Positions 5,640 through 11,014 of a stretch of 11,014 nucleotides of DNA are shown here, piece after piece (position 1 is the stretch's first letter; each line of letters starts with the position of its first letter). Source of the stretch: JALZHR01 sp036389695. Lineage in GTDB: Bacteria > Acidobacteriota > Blastocatellia > Pyrinomonadales > Pyrinomonadaceae. The stretch lies in assembly GCA_036389695.1 (NCBI GenBank), contig DASVWG010000117.1, forward strand, positions 1 through 11,014, written 5' to 3'. The translations under genes and the position numbers were made by a program. Under the pieces are notes generated by a model that saw nothing but the letters and a program-made list of their open reading frames with translations, did no database searches and had not been told where the DNA came from.

Positions 5640-6812
5640 ATGAATTTTCGTTTTACAACGGCGGGCGAATCACACGGCAAAGCTCTGGCGGCGATTGTCG
5701 AAGGCTTGCCTGCGGGTTTGGAAATCGACGTCGGGAAAATCAATCGGGAGCTTTGGCGTCGCCAGCAAGGCTACGGTCGCGGCGGGCGGCAGAAAATCGA
5801 AAGCGATAAAATCGAGATTCTCTCCGGCGTGCGTCACGGAAAAACGCTCGGCTCGCCCGTCGCTTTAATGATTGAAAATCGCGATTTCGTTCACTGGACG
5901 GAAGTTATGTCGGCGGAAAAATTGGCGAGCGAGCCGAAAAACGCGCGACTGGTAAAGCGCCCGCGTCCCGGTCACGCCGACCTGGCGGGCGGTCAGAAAT
6001 TTCAAACCAGAGATTTGCGCGACGTTCTGGAACGCGCTTCGGCGCGCGAAACCGCCGCCCGCGTCGCCTGCGGCGCAATCGCCAAACAGCTTCTGGAAAA
6101 ATTCGAAATCGAAATCCGCTCGCACGTCATAAAGCTCGGCGGCGTGCCCGAAAAACCTCTGGAAAAAATTTGGGAAGAAATCTGCGCGATTGAAAAAGAT
6201 TCGCCTTTGAACTGCGCCGATGCGGAAGCCGAAAAAGCGATGATGGAATTGATTGATAAGGCGAAAGAAGAAGGCGACACGCTGGGCGGAATTTTCGAAG
6301 TCGTGGCGAAAAACGTGGTCGTCGGTTTAGGCTCGCACACTTCTTGGTCGGAAAAGCTCGACGGGCGCATCGCGCAGGCGTTTATGTCGATTCAAGCCGT
6401 CAAAGCGGTCGAAATCGGCGAAGGCGTCGAAAATGCCGGTCGTTTCGGCTCGGCGGTGCACGACGAAATCGGATACGATGAAAGCTCAAAATCGTTCACG
6501 CGCCGGACCAATCGCGCGGGCGGGCTGGAAGGCGGCATCACGAACGGCGAGGAATTGCGCGTGCGCGGTTATCTGAAACCGATTTCGACCTTGAGAAAGG
6601 CTTTAAAATCCGTCGACATCGAGACGAAACAGGAAGACCTCGCGGCATTCGAGCGCTCGGACATTACGGCGGTTCCGGCGGCGGGCGTCATCGGCGAGTC
6701 GATGCTGGCGATTGTTCTGGCAAACGCTCTGCGCGAAAAATTCGGCGGCGATTCAATCGAAGAAATTCGGCGAAATTTCGAAAATTATAAAAAAGCTTTA
6801 CAAAATTATTAA
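5640..6812 (+). CDS. aroC: Chorismate synthase AroC
   Basis: Catalyses the last shikimate-pathway step: 5-enolpyruvylshikimate-3-phosphate to chorismate, using reduced FMN as a cofactor that is not consumed overall. The 390-residue length is normal. Signatures in order: TAGESHG at 7-13, RRQQGYGRGGRQ, SGVRHGKTLGSPVALMIENRD, RPRPGHADLAGGQKF, RASARETAARVA, the GSHTSW segment, FMSIQAVKAVEIGEG, and the NRAGGLEGGITNGEE active-site stretch, then PISTLRKALKSVD and RSDITAVPAAGVIGESM. The GLEGG-type sequence and the long middle insertion resemble the Firmicutes/Thermotoga-like form more than the enterobacterial one. The gene starts 4 nt after the transporter stop without its own RBS, so it probably depends on translational coupling. 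No other aromatic-pathway gene is in the window. Confidence 0.97.
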   Translation: MNFRFTTAGESHGKALAAIVEGLPAGLEIDVGKINRELWRRQQGYGRGGRQKIESDKIEILSGVRHGKTLGSPVALMIENRDFVHWTEVMSAEKLASEPKNARLVKRPRPGHADLAGGQKFQTRDLRDVLERASARETAARVACGAIAKQLLEKFEIEIRSHVIKLGGVPEKPLEKIWEEICAIEKDSPLNCADAEAEKAMMELIDKAKEEGDTLGGIFEVVAKNVVVGLGSHTSWSEKLDGRIAQAFMSIQAVKAVEIGEGVENAGRFGSAVHDEIGYDESSKSFTRRTNRAGGLEGGITNGEELRVRGYLKPISTLRKALKSVDIETKQEDLAAFERSDITAVPAAGVIGESMLAIVLANALREKFGGDSIEEIRRNFENYKKALQNY

Positions 6813-6830
6813 TTTCTGGCAAAAATAGAA

Positions 6831-6921
6831 AACCGGGGCTTTTATCTTTGCATCAAAGCCCGAAAGCTCCAATCCGGTTATCCCAAACCTGAACTCTCCC
6901 GGAATCAATTTACAAGAAGGA
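6831..6921 (+). promoter_or_regulatory. Structured leader with two mutually exclusive stems, and RBS, before CAP gene
   Basis: GGGGCTTT (6835-6842) can pair either with AAAGCCC (6855-6861) or, through one G-U pair, with AAAGCTCC (6863-6870). The two 3' strands are a near-direct repeat next to each other, so the stems exclude one another. AACCGG (6831-6836) pairs with CCGGTT (6874-6879), closing the region. The Shine-Dalgarno AGAAGGA at 6915-6921 follows, 12 nt before the ATG. This could be a terminator for aroC, a riboswitch-like leader, or both; no T-tract follows the stems. I cannot match it to a known riboswitch class. Confidence 0.4.
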
Positions 6922-6933
6922 AAAATTTAAACG

Positions 6934-7467
6934 ATGAATGTGTCTTTCAAGGCAAATTTGTGCTTTTTTATTTTGTCGGTCGTTGTTCTGAACGTCGCTT
7001 TCGCTTCCGGCGTTTCCGCGCAGAGACGAGTTTATACAGCATCGGCAAACGCACGCGTTTCCGCCAACGCGGACGCCGACGAGCGCGAAATTTTCGACCT
7101 TATCAACCAGGAAAGAAGCAAAAAAGGCTTGGGCGAATTGAATTGGGACGCCGACCTTTCGCGGCTGGCGCGCGCCTATTCGCAAAAAATGGCGCGGGAA
7201 AACTTTTTCAGTCATTACGACGGCGTCGGCAAGGCGGTTGACGACCGCGCCAAAGAGATGCGCATCAAAGGCTGGAGCAAAATCGGCGAAAATCTTTTCT
7301 TTTGTGAAGGTTACGATAACCCGAACGCGCTGGCGGTGCGCGGCTGGATGAAATCGCCGTCGCATCGCGACAACATTCTCGACCCCGATTACACCGATTC
7401 GGGCATCGGCATCGCCGTCGCCACGAGCGGCAGAATTTACGTCACGCAGGTTTTTATCGAACGCTGA
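6934..7467 (+). CDS. Secreted CAP (SCP/YkwD-type) domain protein
   Basis: A 177-residue exported protein. Residues 1-29 form a signal peptide with a hydrophobic core and a VSA cleavage site before QRR. The CAP domain fills residues 50-176, with the classical YkwD motifs: INQERSKKGLGELNWD, FSHYD with His94, GEN with Glu119, and SPSHRDNIL with His144. These four polar positions make up the conserved cavity of the family. Bacterial CAP proteins are found outside the membrane; their biochemical activity is mostly unknown. The start is set by the Shine-Dalgarno at 6915-6921 and the signal peptide. The structured leader upstream suggests its own regulation, separate from aroC. A repeat hairpin begins immediately after its stop codon and could act as an mRNA 3' end. 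Confidence 0.93.
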   Translation: MNVSFKANLCFFILSVVVLNVAFASGVSAQRRVYTASANARVSANADADEREIFDLINQERSKKGLGELNWDADLSRLARAYSQKMARENFFSHYDGVGKAVDDRAKEMRIKGWSKIGENLFFCEGYDNPNALAVRGWMKSPSHRDNILDPDYTDSGIGIAVATSGRIYVTQVFIER

Positions 7468-7562
7468 TTGAGACGCGGAGACGCGCGGACGCGGTGACGC
7501 GGAGATTGATTGCCGGTCGGTCTTTCTCCGTGTCACCGCGTCTCCCTTTCTCCGCGTCTCAA
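7468..7562. repeat. Inverted repeat of 8-nt words (GAGACGCG type)
   Basis: The left arm 7468-7506 consists of octamers GAGACGCG, GAGACGCG, CGGACGCG, GTGACGCG, GAG. The right arm 7524-7562 is the complement, in octamers CTCCGTGT, CACCGCGT, CTCCCTTT, CTCCGCGT, CTCAA. Aligned unit by unit the arms keep register along their length, including the single GTGACGCG variant, which pairs with its own complement GTCACC on the other side. Only about 17 nt of non-repeat sequence separates them. It begins directly after the CAP stop codon and may serve as a transcript end. Confidence 0.88.
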
Positions 7563-7595
7563 GTTAAATCTTTGTTACATTTCGAACCGAAGCTT

Positions 7596-7640
7596 CTGGC
7601 AATTCGTAATAAAAAGTGGTTAGAATAAGCGCGAGGAGGA
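7596..7640 (+). promoter_or_regulatory. Candidate promoter and strong RBS for TIGR04222 gene
   Basis: CTGGCA at 7596-7601 (four of six to -35) and TAGAAT at 7621-7626 (five of six to -10) are separated by 19 bp, which is longer than ideal. The Shine-Dalgarno GAGGAGGA at 7633-7640 lies 10 nt before the ATG at 7651 and is the strongest in the window. The RBS is clear; the promoter is tentative. Confidence 0.45.
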
Positions 7641-7650
7641 AATTTACCGA

Positions 7651-8619
7651 ATGGACTTCCTGTTTGATAACCCGCTGGCGAATCTGCCGGGCGTCATTTT
7701 CTTAGTCTTTTACAGCCTGTTTATAATTTTCTCGCTGGTCATCTTCGGCGTCTGGAAAACGCAGGCTGACAAAACCGCGAATCTGGCTGTGCCGCCGATT
7801 CCGCCAAACGTTGACCCGTATGAAATCGCTTATCTGCGCGGCGGAATGAACGAGGTCGCCCGCGCCACCATCTTTGCGCTCAGGCAAAAAGATTTTCTGA
7901 TATTCCAGAACGAAGGCAAAAATTCGCGCATTCATCGCAACCAGCAGAAAACCGACCGGCGCGGCTTGGACGAGATGGAGCAGGACGTTCTGAAATGGTT
8001 CGGCACGTCGCGCGAGCCGCAGGAAATTTTTCAGGGCTACGGTTTGACGCAGGCTTTAGACCGTTATTACGGCATTTACGAGTCGCGTCTCGAACAGCAG
8101 CAGCTTTTAACCGGCGACGAAACGCGAAGCCGCATCAAGCGCGCGAGAAACGTCGTTTTGCTCCTGATTCTGGGCTTGGGCGCATACAAATTTACGGCGG
8201 CGCTTCTGCACGGTTACACAAACGTTATCGGCATTGTCGTTTTAGCCGTCATTTCAACTTTTATAATCTTCGCCGTCGCCAGAGCGCCGCGTTTGACGGC
8301 GCTCGGCAAAATTTATCTGGAAAGATTGCAGATTGCTTTCGACAAACTGCAATATCAATCGGAGCGGCAAGCCGTTCAAACAAATGTTGCGAGCGCGCAG
8401 TTTGCCGGAGTTGACCCGCTGCTTCTGGGAGTCGGCATTTTCGGCGGAACGATTCTGGCGGGAACAGTTTACGACGATTACAACCAGGCATTTCAAAGAG
8501 CGCAAAATCAAGCGGCAGCCGGAAGCTCGTGCGGCTCGTCCTGCGGTTCAAGCTGCTCGTCATCGAGCGGCGGCGGTTGCGGCGGCGGCTGCGGCGGCTG
8601 CGGCGGCGGTTGTTCGTAA
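7651..8619 (+). CDS. TIGR04222-type membrane protein with Cys/Gly/Ser-rich C-terminal tail
   Basis: A 322-residue membrane protein. A first hydrophobic helix spans residues 12-34. A soluble part follows, with a helical segment LRGGMNEVARATIFALRQKDFL (residues 63-84) typical of the TIGR04222 domain. Two adjacent membrane helices lie at about 167-208, then a glycine-rich hydrophobic stretch (GVDPLLLGVGIFGGTILAG). The last 29 residues are almost only Gly, Ser and Cys, with cysteines at 294, 298, 302, 310, 314, 317 and 321. There is no cysteine anywhere else in the protein. Spacing is mostly CxxxC, once CxxC. Such a tail is unsuited to folding and looks like a substrate for modification or a metal-binding surface. 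The next gene encodes a DUF692/MNIO enzyme, a family that oxidises peptide cysteines, so the tail is the obvious candidate substrate. The family name is recalled, not searched. Confidence 0.85.
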   Translation: MDFLFDNPLANLPGVIFLVFYSLFIIFSLVIFGVWKTQADKTANLAVPPIPPNVDPYEIAYLRGGMNEVARATIFALRQKDFLIFQNEGKNSRIHRNQQKTDRRGLDEMEQDVLKWFGTSREPQEIFQGYGLTQALDRYYGIYESRLEQQQLLTGDETRSRIKRARNVVLLLILGLGAYKFTAALLHGYTNVIGIVVLAVISTFIIFAVARAPRLTALGKIYLERLQIAFDKLQYQSERQAVQTNVASAQFAGVDPLLLGVGIFGGTILAGTVYDDYNQAFQRAQNQAAAGSSCGSSCGSSCSSSSGGGCGGGCGGCGGGCS

Positions 8620-8629
8620 AGTGAGATGC

Positions 8630-8747
8630 AAACAGGATGAACAGGATATACAGGATGGGAACTTTCTTAATTTTAAGTTTGAAATAAAACTCGTATCTTG
8701 AATTGAAAAGCAATTTATCCTGTCTATCCTGTCCATCCTGTTAAAAT
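8630..8747. repeat. Inverted repeat of 9-nt words (AACAGGAT type)
   Basis: Left arm: three nonamers at 8630-8656 (AAACAGGAT, GAACAGGAT, ATACAGGAT). Right arm: three complementary nonamers at 8715-8741 (TTATCCTGT, CTATCCTGT, CCATCCTGT). The arms pair in register with mismatches only at the variable first two bases of each unit. The middle is AT-rich, with a small palindrome CTTAA-TT-TTAAG near 8666-8679. The right arm ends directly in TAAAAT. The hairpin separates the Cys-tail protein from the MNIO gene and may act as a transcript boundary between them. Confidence 0.88.
8742..8747 (+). promoter_or_regulatory. Putative -10 box (TAAAAT) before MNIO gene
   Basis: TAAAAT directly follows the last 9-nt word and ends 12 nt before the ATG at 8760, the same distance as before the second rsmD. 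No Shine-Dalgarno sequence lies between them. If functional, the MNIO gene is transcribed from the edge of the repeat with a leader of about 5 nt. No -35 is evident. Confidence 0.3.
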
Positions 8748-8759
8748 TTCCCTTTAGCT

Positions 8760-9575
8760 ATGCAAAATCTTCCCAAACTCGGCGTCGGAATCGGCTTTCG
8801 CGAGCAGTTTCGCGCCGATTTGTTTTTGCATCGGACGGAGATTGATTTTCTCGAAATCACGGCTGACCATTATCTGGACGCGACGGCGGCGAAGCTGGAA
8901 GAACTCGAATTGCTCAAACAGCATTTTCCGCTCGTGCCGCATGGCTTGAATCTCTCGCTCGGCAGCGCGGAAGGCATGGACGCGAAATATCTGGAAAAAT
9001 TCGCGGCGTTGGTCGAAAACGTGCAGCCCGCGTGGTTTAGCGAGCATATCTGTTTCACCAAATCCGGCGGTGTGGACATCGGGCATCTCGCGCCGCTCGC
9101 TTTTACGCGCGAAAGTCTGGAAGTTTTAAAACGCAATATCCGGCGCGTCAGGGAATTTATCGAAACGCCTCTAATTCTTGAAAATATTACATATATGGTT
9201 CGTTTCCCGTTTTCGGAAATGGACGAAGCGGAATTTATCACGGAATTAATCGAGGAAACCGATTGCGGTTTGCTGCTCGACGTGACGAATCTTTATATCA
9301 ATTCGGTCAATCACAATTATGACTGGCGCGAATTTCTGGAAAAACTGCCCGCGAGCAGAATCGTTCAGCTTCATTTCGTCGGCTCGCACCGTCACGGAAA
9401 TCTTTTGATTGACGGTCACGCGCACAAAACCGAAGCGGAAATCTGGAACGTTTTTCGCGAAGTTTGCGTAAAATCTAATATCAAAGGCGCGATTCTGGAG
9501 CGCGACGAAAACTTTCCGCCGTTTGCGGAAATTTTAGAAGAGCTGAAAACGGCGCGAGATATTTTGCAGAATTAA
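8760..9575 (+). CDS. DUF692 / MNIO (multinuclear non-heme iron oxidative) enzyme
   Basis: A 271-residue TIM-barrel protein of the DUF692 (UPF0276, MNIO) family. Known members (MbnB, TglH, ChrH, BufB) bind two or three irons and oxidatively modify cysteines in ribosomal peptides. Candidate metal ligands and active-site residues are all present: His61 (PHGLNLSLG), His96 (FSEHI), Glu141 and Asn142 (LENIT), Asp174 and Asn177 (LLDVTNLYINS), His205 (QLHFVGSH), Asp218 and His220 (IDGHAH), Glu247 (LERDENFP). The enzyme therefore looks active. The ATG at 8760 gives the usual N-terminus (LGVGIGFRE); there is no Shine-Dalgarno. Downstream are a zinc-ribbon membrane protein and a likely partner protein; upstream lies the Cys-tail protein, its probable substrate. 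There is no separate short precursor-peptide gene in the surrounding spacers. Exact reaction unknown. Confidence 0.93.
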   Translation: MQNLPKLGVGIGFREQFRADLFLHRTEIDFLEITADHYLDATAAKLEELELLKQHFPLVPHGLNLSLGSAEGMDAKYLEKFAALVENVQPAWFSEHICFTKSGGVDIGHLAPLAFTRESLEVLKRNIRRVREFIETPLILENITYMVRFPFSEMDEAEFITELIEETDCGLLLDVTNLYINSVNHNYDWREFLEKLPASRIVQLHFVGSHRHGNLLIDGHAHKTEAEIWNVFREVCVKSNIKGAILERDENFPPFAEILEELKTARDILQN

Positions 9576-9600
9576 AATTTTGTTTGATAGATTTAATAAA

Positions 9601-10125
9601 ATGACGAATCCGAAAGCCGACATTTTTTGCCCGAATTGCAGCGCGAAAAATAAGATTGAACAAAATTTCTGCCGTTTCTGCGGCTTTAATCTTCAGGACA
9701 CGACAAAATCGCTGGTCGCGCAGCTTTCCGTCGATAAAAACGCCAGCCGGTTTAATCAACTAAAATTAATAAAAAGGCTATCCGACTTTGCTTCCGTCGG
9801 ATTGATAATCCTGGTTTCGACCGGAATTATACTTTCTATCTTAGCCATTTTGAGCCATATGGTTTTTTCCGGCAGAAGAGTGCTGCTCGGACTTTTTTTA
9901 ATTTACCTGATTTTTGAATTCGCCATCCGCCAGATACGCCGGATAAAACGCCGTAAAATTCTGGAAGACGAAGCAAAAACGAGTCCGTTAACGACAGACG
10001 AGCTGGAAGCGAAAGAAACGGCGAAGCTTCTGGAAGAAAAGCCTTTCGAACCGGCGGCGCGAAGCGTGACGGAAAACACGACCGGCTTGCTTTACGTCGA
10101 ACAAAAGACTAAAAAATTTGAATGA
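9601..10125 (+). CDS. Zinc-ribbon membrane protein
   Basis: From the ATG at 9601 the protein has 174 residues. It opens with a zinc ribbon: Cys10-PN-Cys13 and Cys24-RF-Cys27. Two hydrophobic helices follow (about residues 56-80 and 86-104) with a basic stretch after the second (RQIRRIKRRK), then an acidic, probably disordered C-terminal part with SVTENTTGLL near the end. A TTG at 9580 is open and would add seven residues, but the ATG places the ribbon at the usual distance from the N-terminus. No Shine-Dalgarno sequence is seen. The gene begins 25 nt after the MNIO stop and its own stop overlaps the next start (ATGA), so it belongs to the MNIO operon. Function unknown; it may anchor or recruit the enzyme at the membrane where the Cys-tail protein sits, or be a generic membrane regulator. 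Confidence 0.8.
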   Translation: MTNPKADIFCPNCSAKNKIEQNFCRFCGFNLQDTTKSLVAQLSVDKNASRFNQLKLIKRLSDFASVGLIILVSTGIILSILAILSHMVFSGRRVLLGLFLIYLIFEFAIRQIRRIKRRKILEDEAKTSPLTTDELEAKETAKLLEEKPFEPAARSVTENTTGLLYVEQKTKKFE

Positions 10126-10694
10126 GTCTGCAAGACGTGCAAAATCTGCTGGCGCGAATCTTCACCGACGAAGATTTGCGCCTTCGATTTTTGCAGGAGC
10201 CGCAAAAAATCGGCGCGGAAAACAATCTGAGCGATGATGAAATCATTCAAATCCGACAACTTCTACCCGAACAAATTAATTTTTTCGCCGATTCGCTTTT
10301 CTACAAGCGCCTGCGCGAAGTCGAAAAACTTCTGCCTTTGACGCGGAAAGTTCTGCAAAAGGATTTTGAAAAATATTTTCGGGAATTTGCCAACCAATTT
10401 CAGCCGCAGACAATCAAAAAGCATCTGGAAGACGCCGTTAAATTTGCCGATTTTTTGACGGCGAAAAAAATCGAGCCAATTTGGGCGAAAGATTTGGCGA
10501 GCTTCGAGCAAGCGAGACTCGCGTTTAATAATTCCGCGAAAAGACTTTTGCTGCGACGCTTTGATTTCGATATTCGCGAGATTTTAAAGGAAATTTCCCG
10601 CGCGGGCGCGAACGCGCGAAGCGATTTCCCGAAACGAAAAACTTTCGCCGTCTGGCTGAAAATCGGCGCGCGGACCAAACATTTTATCTACTGA
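10122..10694 (+). CDS. Probable MNIO partner protein (helical, substrate-presenting)
   Basis: A 190-residue, mostly helical soluble protein without signal peptide. Its start overlaps the stop of the zinc-ribbon gene (ATGA), so the two are translationally coupled. The N-terminal segment LLARIFTDEDLRLRFLQEP (9-27) and the pattern FADSLFYKRLREVEKLLPLT (55-74) resemble proteins or domains found next to, or fused to, DUF692 enzymes. I recall longer actinobacterial UPF0276 proteins with a C-terminal extension of this kind, but could not check. The end, FAVWLKIGARTKHFIY, is also typical of that group. Known MNIO enzymes such as MbnB and TglH work with a second protein that binds the substrate leader; this protein is the best candidate for that role. 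There is one codon for stop, then the repeat tract before def. Confidence is high for the gene, moderate for the role. Confidence 0.75.
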   Translation: MSLQDVQNLLARIFTDEDLRLRFLQEPQKIGAENNLSDDEIIQIRQLLPEQINFFADSLFYKRLREVEKLLPLTRKVLQKDFEKYFREFANQFQPQTIKKHLEDAVKFADFLTAKKIEPIWAKDLASFEQARLAFNNSAKRLLLRRFDFDIREILKEISRAGANARSDFPKRKTFAVWLKIGARTKHFIY

Positions 10695-10695
10695 A

Positions 10696-10759
10696 TTTTG
10701 CCTTTTACCTTTTTACTTTTGCCTTGTAAACTTTTGCCTTTTTGCAATTGCCTTATAAA
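10696..10759 (+). repeat. Direct 7-nt-word tract (TTTTGCC type) running into def promoter
   Basis: From two bases after the stop of the previous gene, heptamers follow each other: TTTTGCC, TTTTACC, TTTTTAC, TTTTGCC, TTGTAAA, then one 8-nt unit CTTTTGCC, then TTTTTGC, AATTGCC, TTATAAA. Unlike the other spacers there is no inverted arm here. The last unit supplies most of the TATAAAAT box before def. The T-rich top strand could also help end transcription of the MNIO operon. Confidence 0.75.
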
Positions 10760-10761
10760 AT
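10754..10761 (+). promoter_or_regulatory. Putative -10 box of a leaderless def transcript
   Basis: TATAAAAT at 10754-10761 ends 7 nt before the ATG at 10769, the same distance as before recG. There is no Shine-Dalgarno between the box and the start codon. A start site at or near the ATG would make the transcript leaderless. TTGCAA at 10742-10747 is too close to be its -35. Confidence 0.45.
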
Positions 10762-10768
10762 AGAATTT

Positions 10769-11014
10769 ATGGCTTTACTGAAAATCGTTCATTATCCCGA
10801 ACCGGTTCTGCTCACGGTCGGCAAACCGGTCGGAGAAGAAGAATTTAACGAAGACTTGCGCCGCCTGGTCGCCGATATGTTCGAAACGATGTATGCGGCG
10901 GGCGGCGTCGGCTTGGCTGCGCCGCAGGTCGCCGTCTCGAAGCGCCTGTTCGTCATGGATTGTTCGGGCGGTGAAGACGCATCGCAAAAAATCGCTCTCG
11001 TAAATCCCGAAATC
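10769..11014 (+). CDS. def: Peptide deformylase, 5' part (cut by window end)
   Basis: The first 82 codons of a gene that runs off the window in frame. Peptide deformylase removes the N-formyl group from new proteins at the ribosome exit, using a metal-bound water (usually Fe2+). The start LLKIVHYPEPVLLTVGKPV and motif 1, GVGLAAPQV, at residues 46-54 are diagnostic; its glutamine helps bind substrate. The following KRLFVMDC and IALVNPEI match the family strands. The cysteine and HExxH metal ligands (EGCLS and HExDH motifs) lie beyond the window. The ATG at 10769 is certain from the conserved N-terminus. The gene is preceded by a repeat tract and a -10-like box, with no Shine-Dalgarno, so it likely forms a new transcription unit after the MNIO operon. 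Confidence 0.95.
   Translation, partial: MALLKIVHYPEPVLLTVGKPVGEEEFNEDLRRLVADMFETMYAAGGVGLAAPQVAVSKRLFVMDCSGGEDASQKIALVNPEI

Noticed and set aside
6813..6921. Cyclic-di-GMP-I type riboswitch in the CAP-gene leader
   Set aside because: A CAAAGCC-like segment is present, but the GCAAACC half, the usual P1 and the tetraloop-receptor arrangement cannot be fitted with confidence.
8568..8613. Cys/Gly tail as a frameshift or sequencing artefact from GGC repeats
   Set aside because: The frame is continuous to a stop codon, Ser, Gly and Cys codons vary (TGC, TGT, TCG, TCA, AGC), and such tails are typical of this family.

Overview
The window is about 11 kb of bacterial chromosome with eleven protein genes, all on the + strand. 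GC is roughly half and the third-position pattern is uniform across the genes. The mixture of a YkwD-type CAP protein, a zinc-ribbon membrane protein with a VTENTTGLL-like tail, a TIGR04222 membrane protein and spacers full of short-word repeats suggests Acidobacteriota, perhaps Blastocatellia/Pyrinomonadaceae. That placement is inferred from gene style only; there is no rRNA or other marker to prove it.

Layout: (1) 1-149, a 7-nt-word inverted repeat, a REP-like palindrome and a putative leaderless promoter; (2) recG, 150-2486; (3) a 477-nt AT-rich spacer with an operator-like palindrome, a candidate promoter and a structured leader; (4) two RsmD-family 16S rRNA methyltransferases, the first with a ~145-residue disordered Arg/Asp/Asn/Phe-rich N-terminus, separated by a spacer that is one long hairpin; (5) a DMT/EamA transporter 4 nt upstream of aroC (chorismate synthase); (6) a structured leader and a secreted CAP-domain protein; (7) a TIGR04222-type membrane protein ending in a seven-cysteine Gly/Ser/Cys tail; (8) a DUF692/MNIO iron enzyme, a zinc-ribbon membrane protein and a likely MNIO partner protein in a tight cluster; (9) the 5' part of def (peptide deformylase), cut by the window end.

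The most interesting biology is at 7651-10694. The TIGR04222 protein has all its cysteines in its last 29 residues, and the next gene encodes an MNIO enzyme, a family known to modify cysteines in peptides. The simplest hypothesis is that the membrane-anchored Cys/Gly tail is the enzyme's substrate. The 190-residue protein would be the substrate-presenting partner, and the zinc-ribbon membrane protein (translationally coupled to it) an accessory factor.

The second theme is the spacers. Five of them carry tandem words of 7, 8 or 9 nt, different at each locus. At four of the five an inverted, register-matched copy lies downstream. Four of the tracts lie just upstream of, or run into, a TAAAAT box 7 or 12 nt before a start codon without a Shine-Dalgarno sequence. 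Genes here fall into two translation classes: those with a clear Shine-Dalgarno (first rsmD paralogue, CAP, TIGR04222) and those without (recG, second rsmD, EamA, aroC, MNIO and its followers, def).
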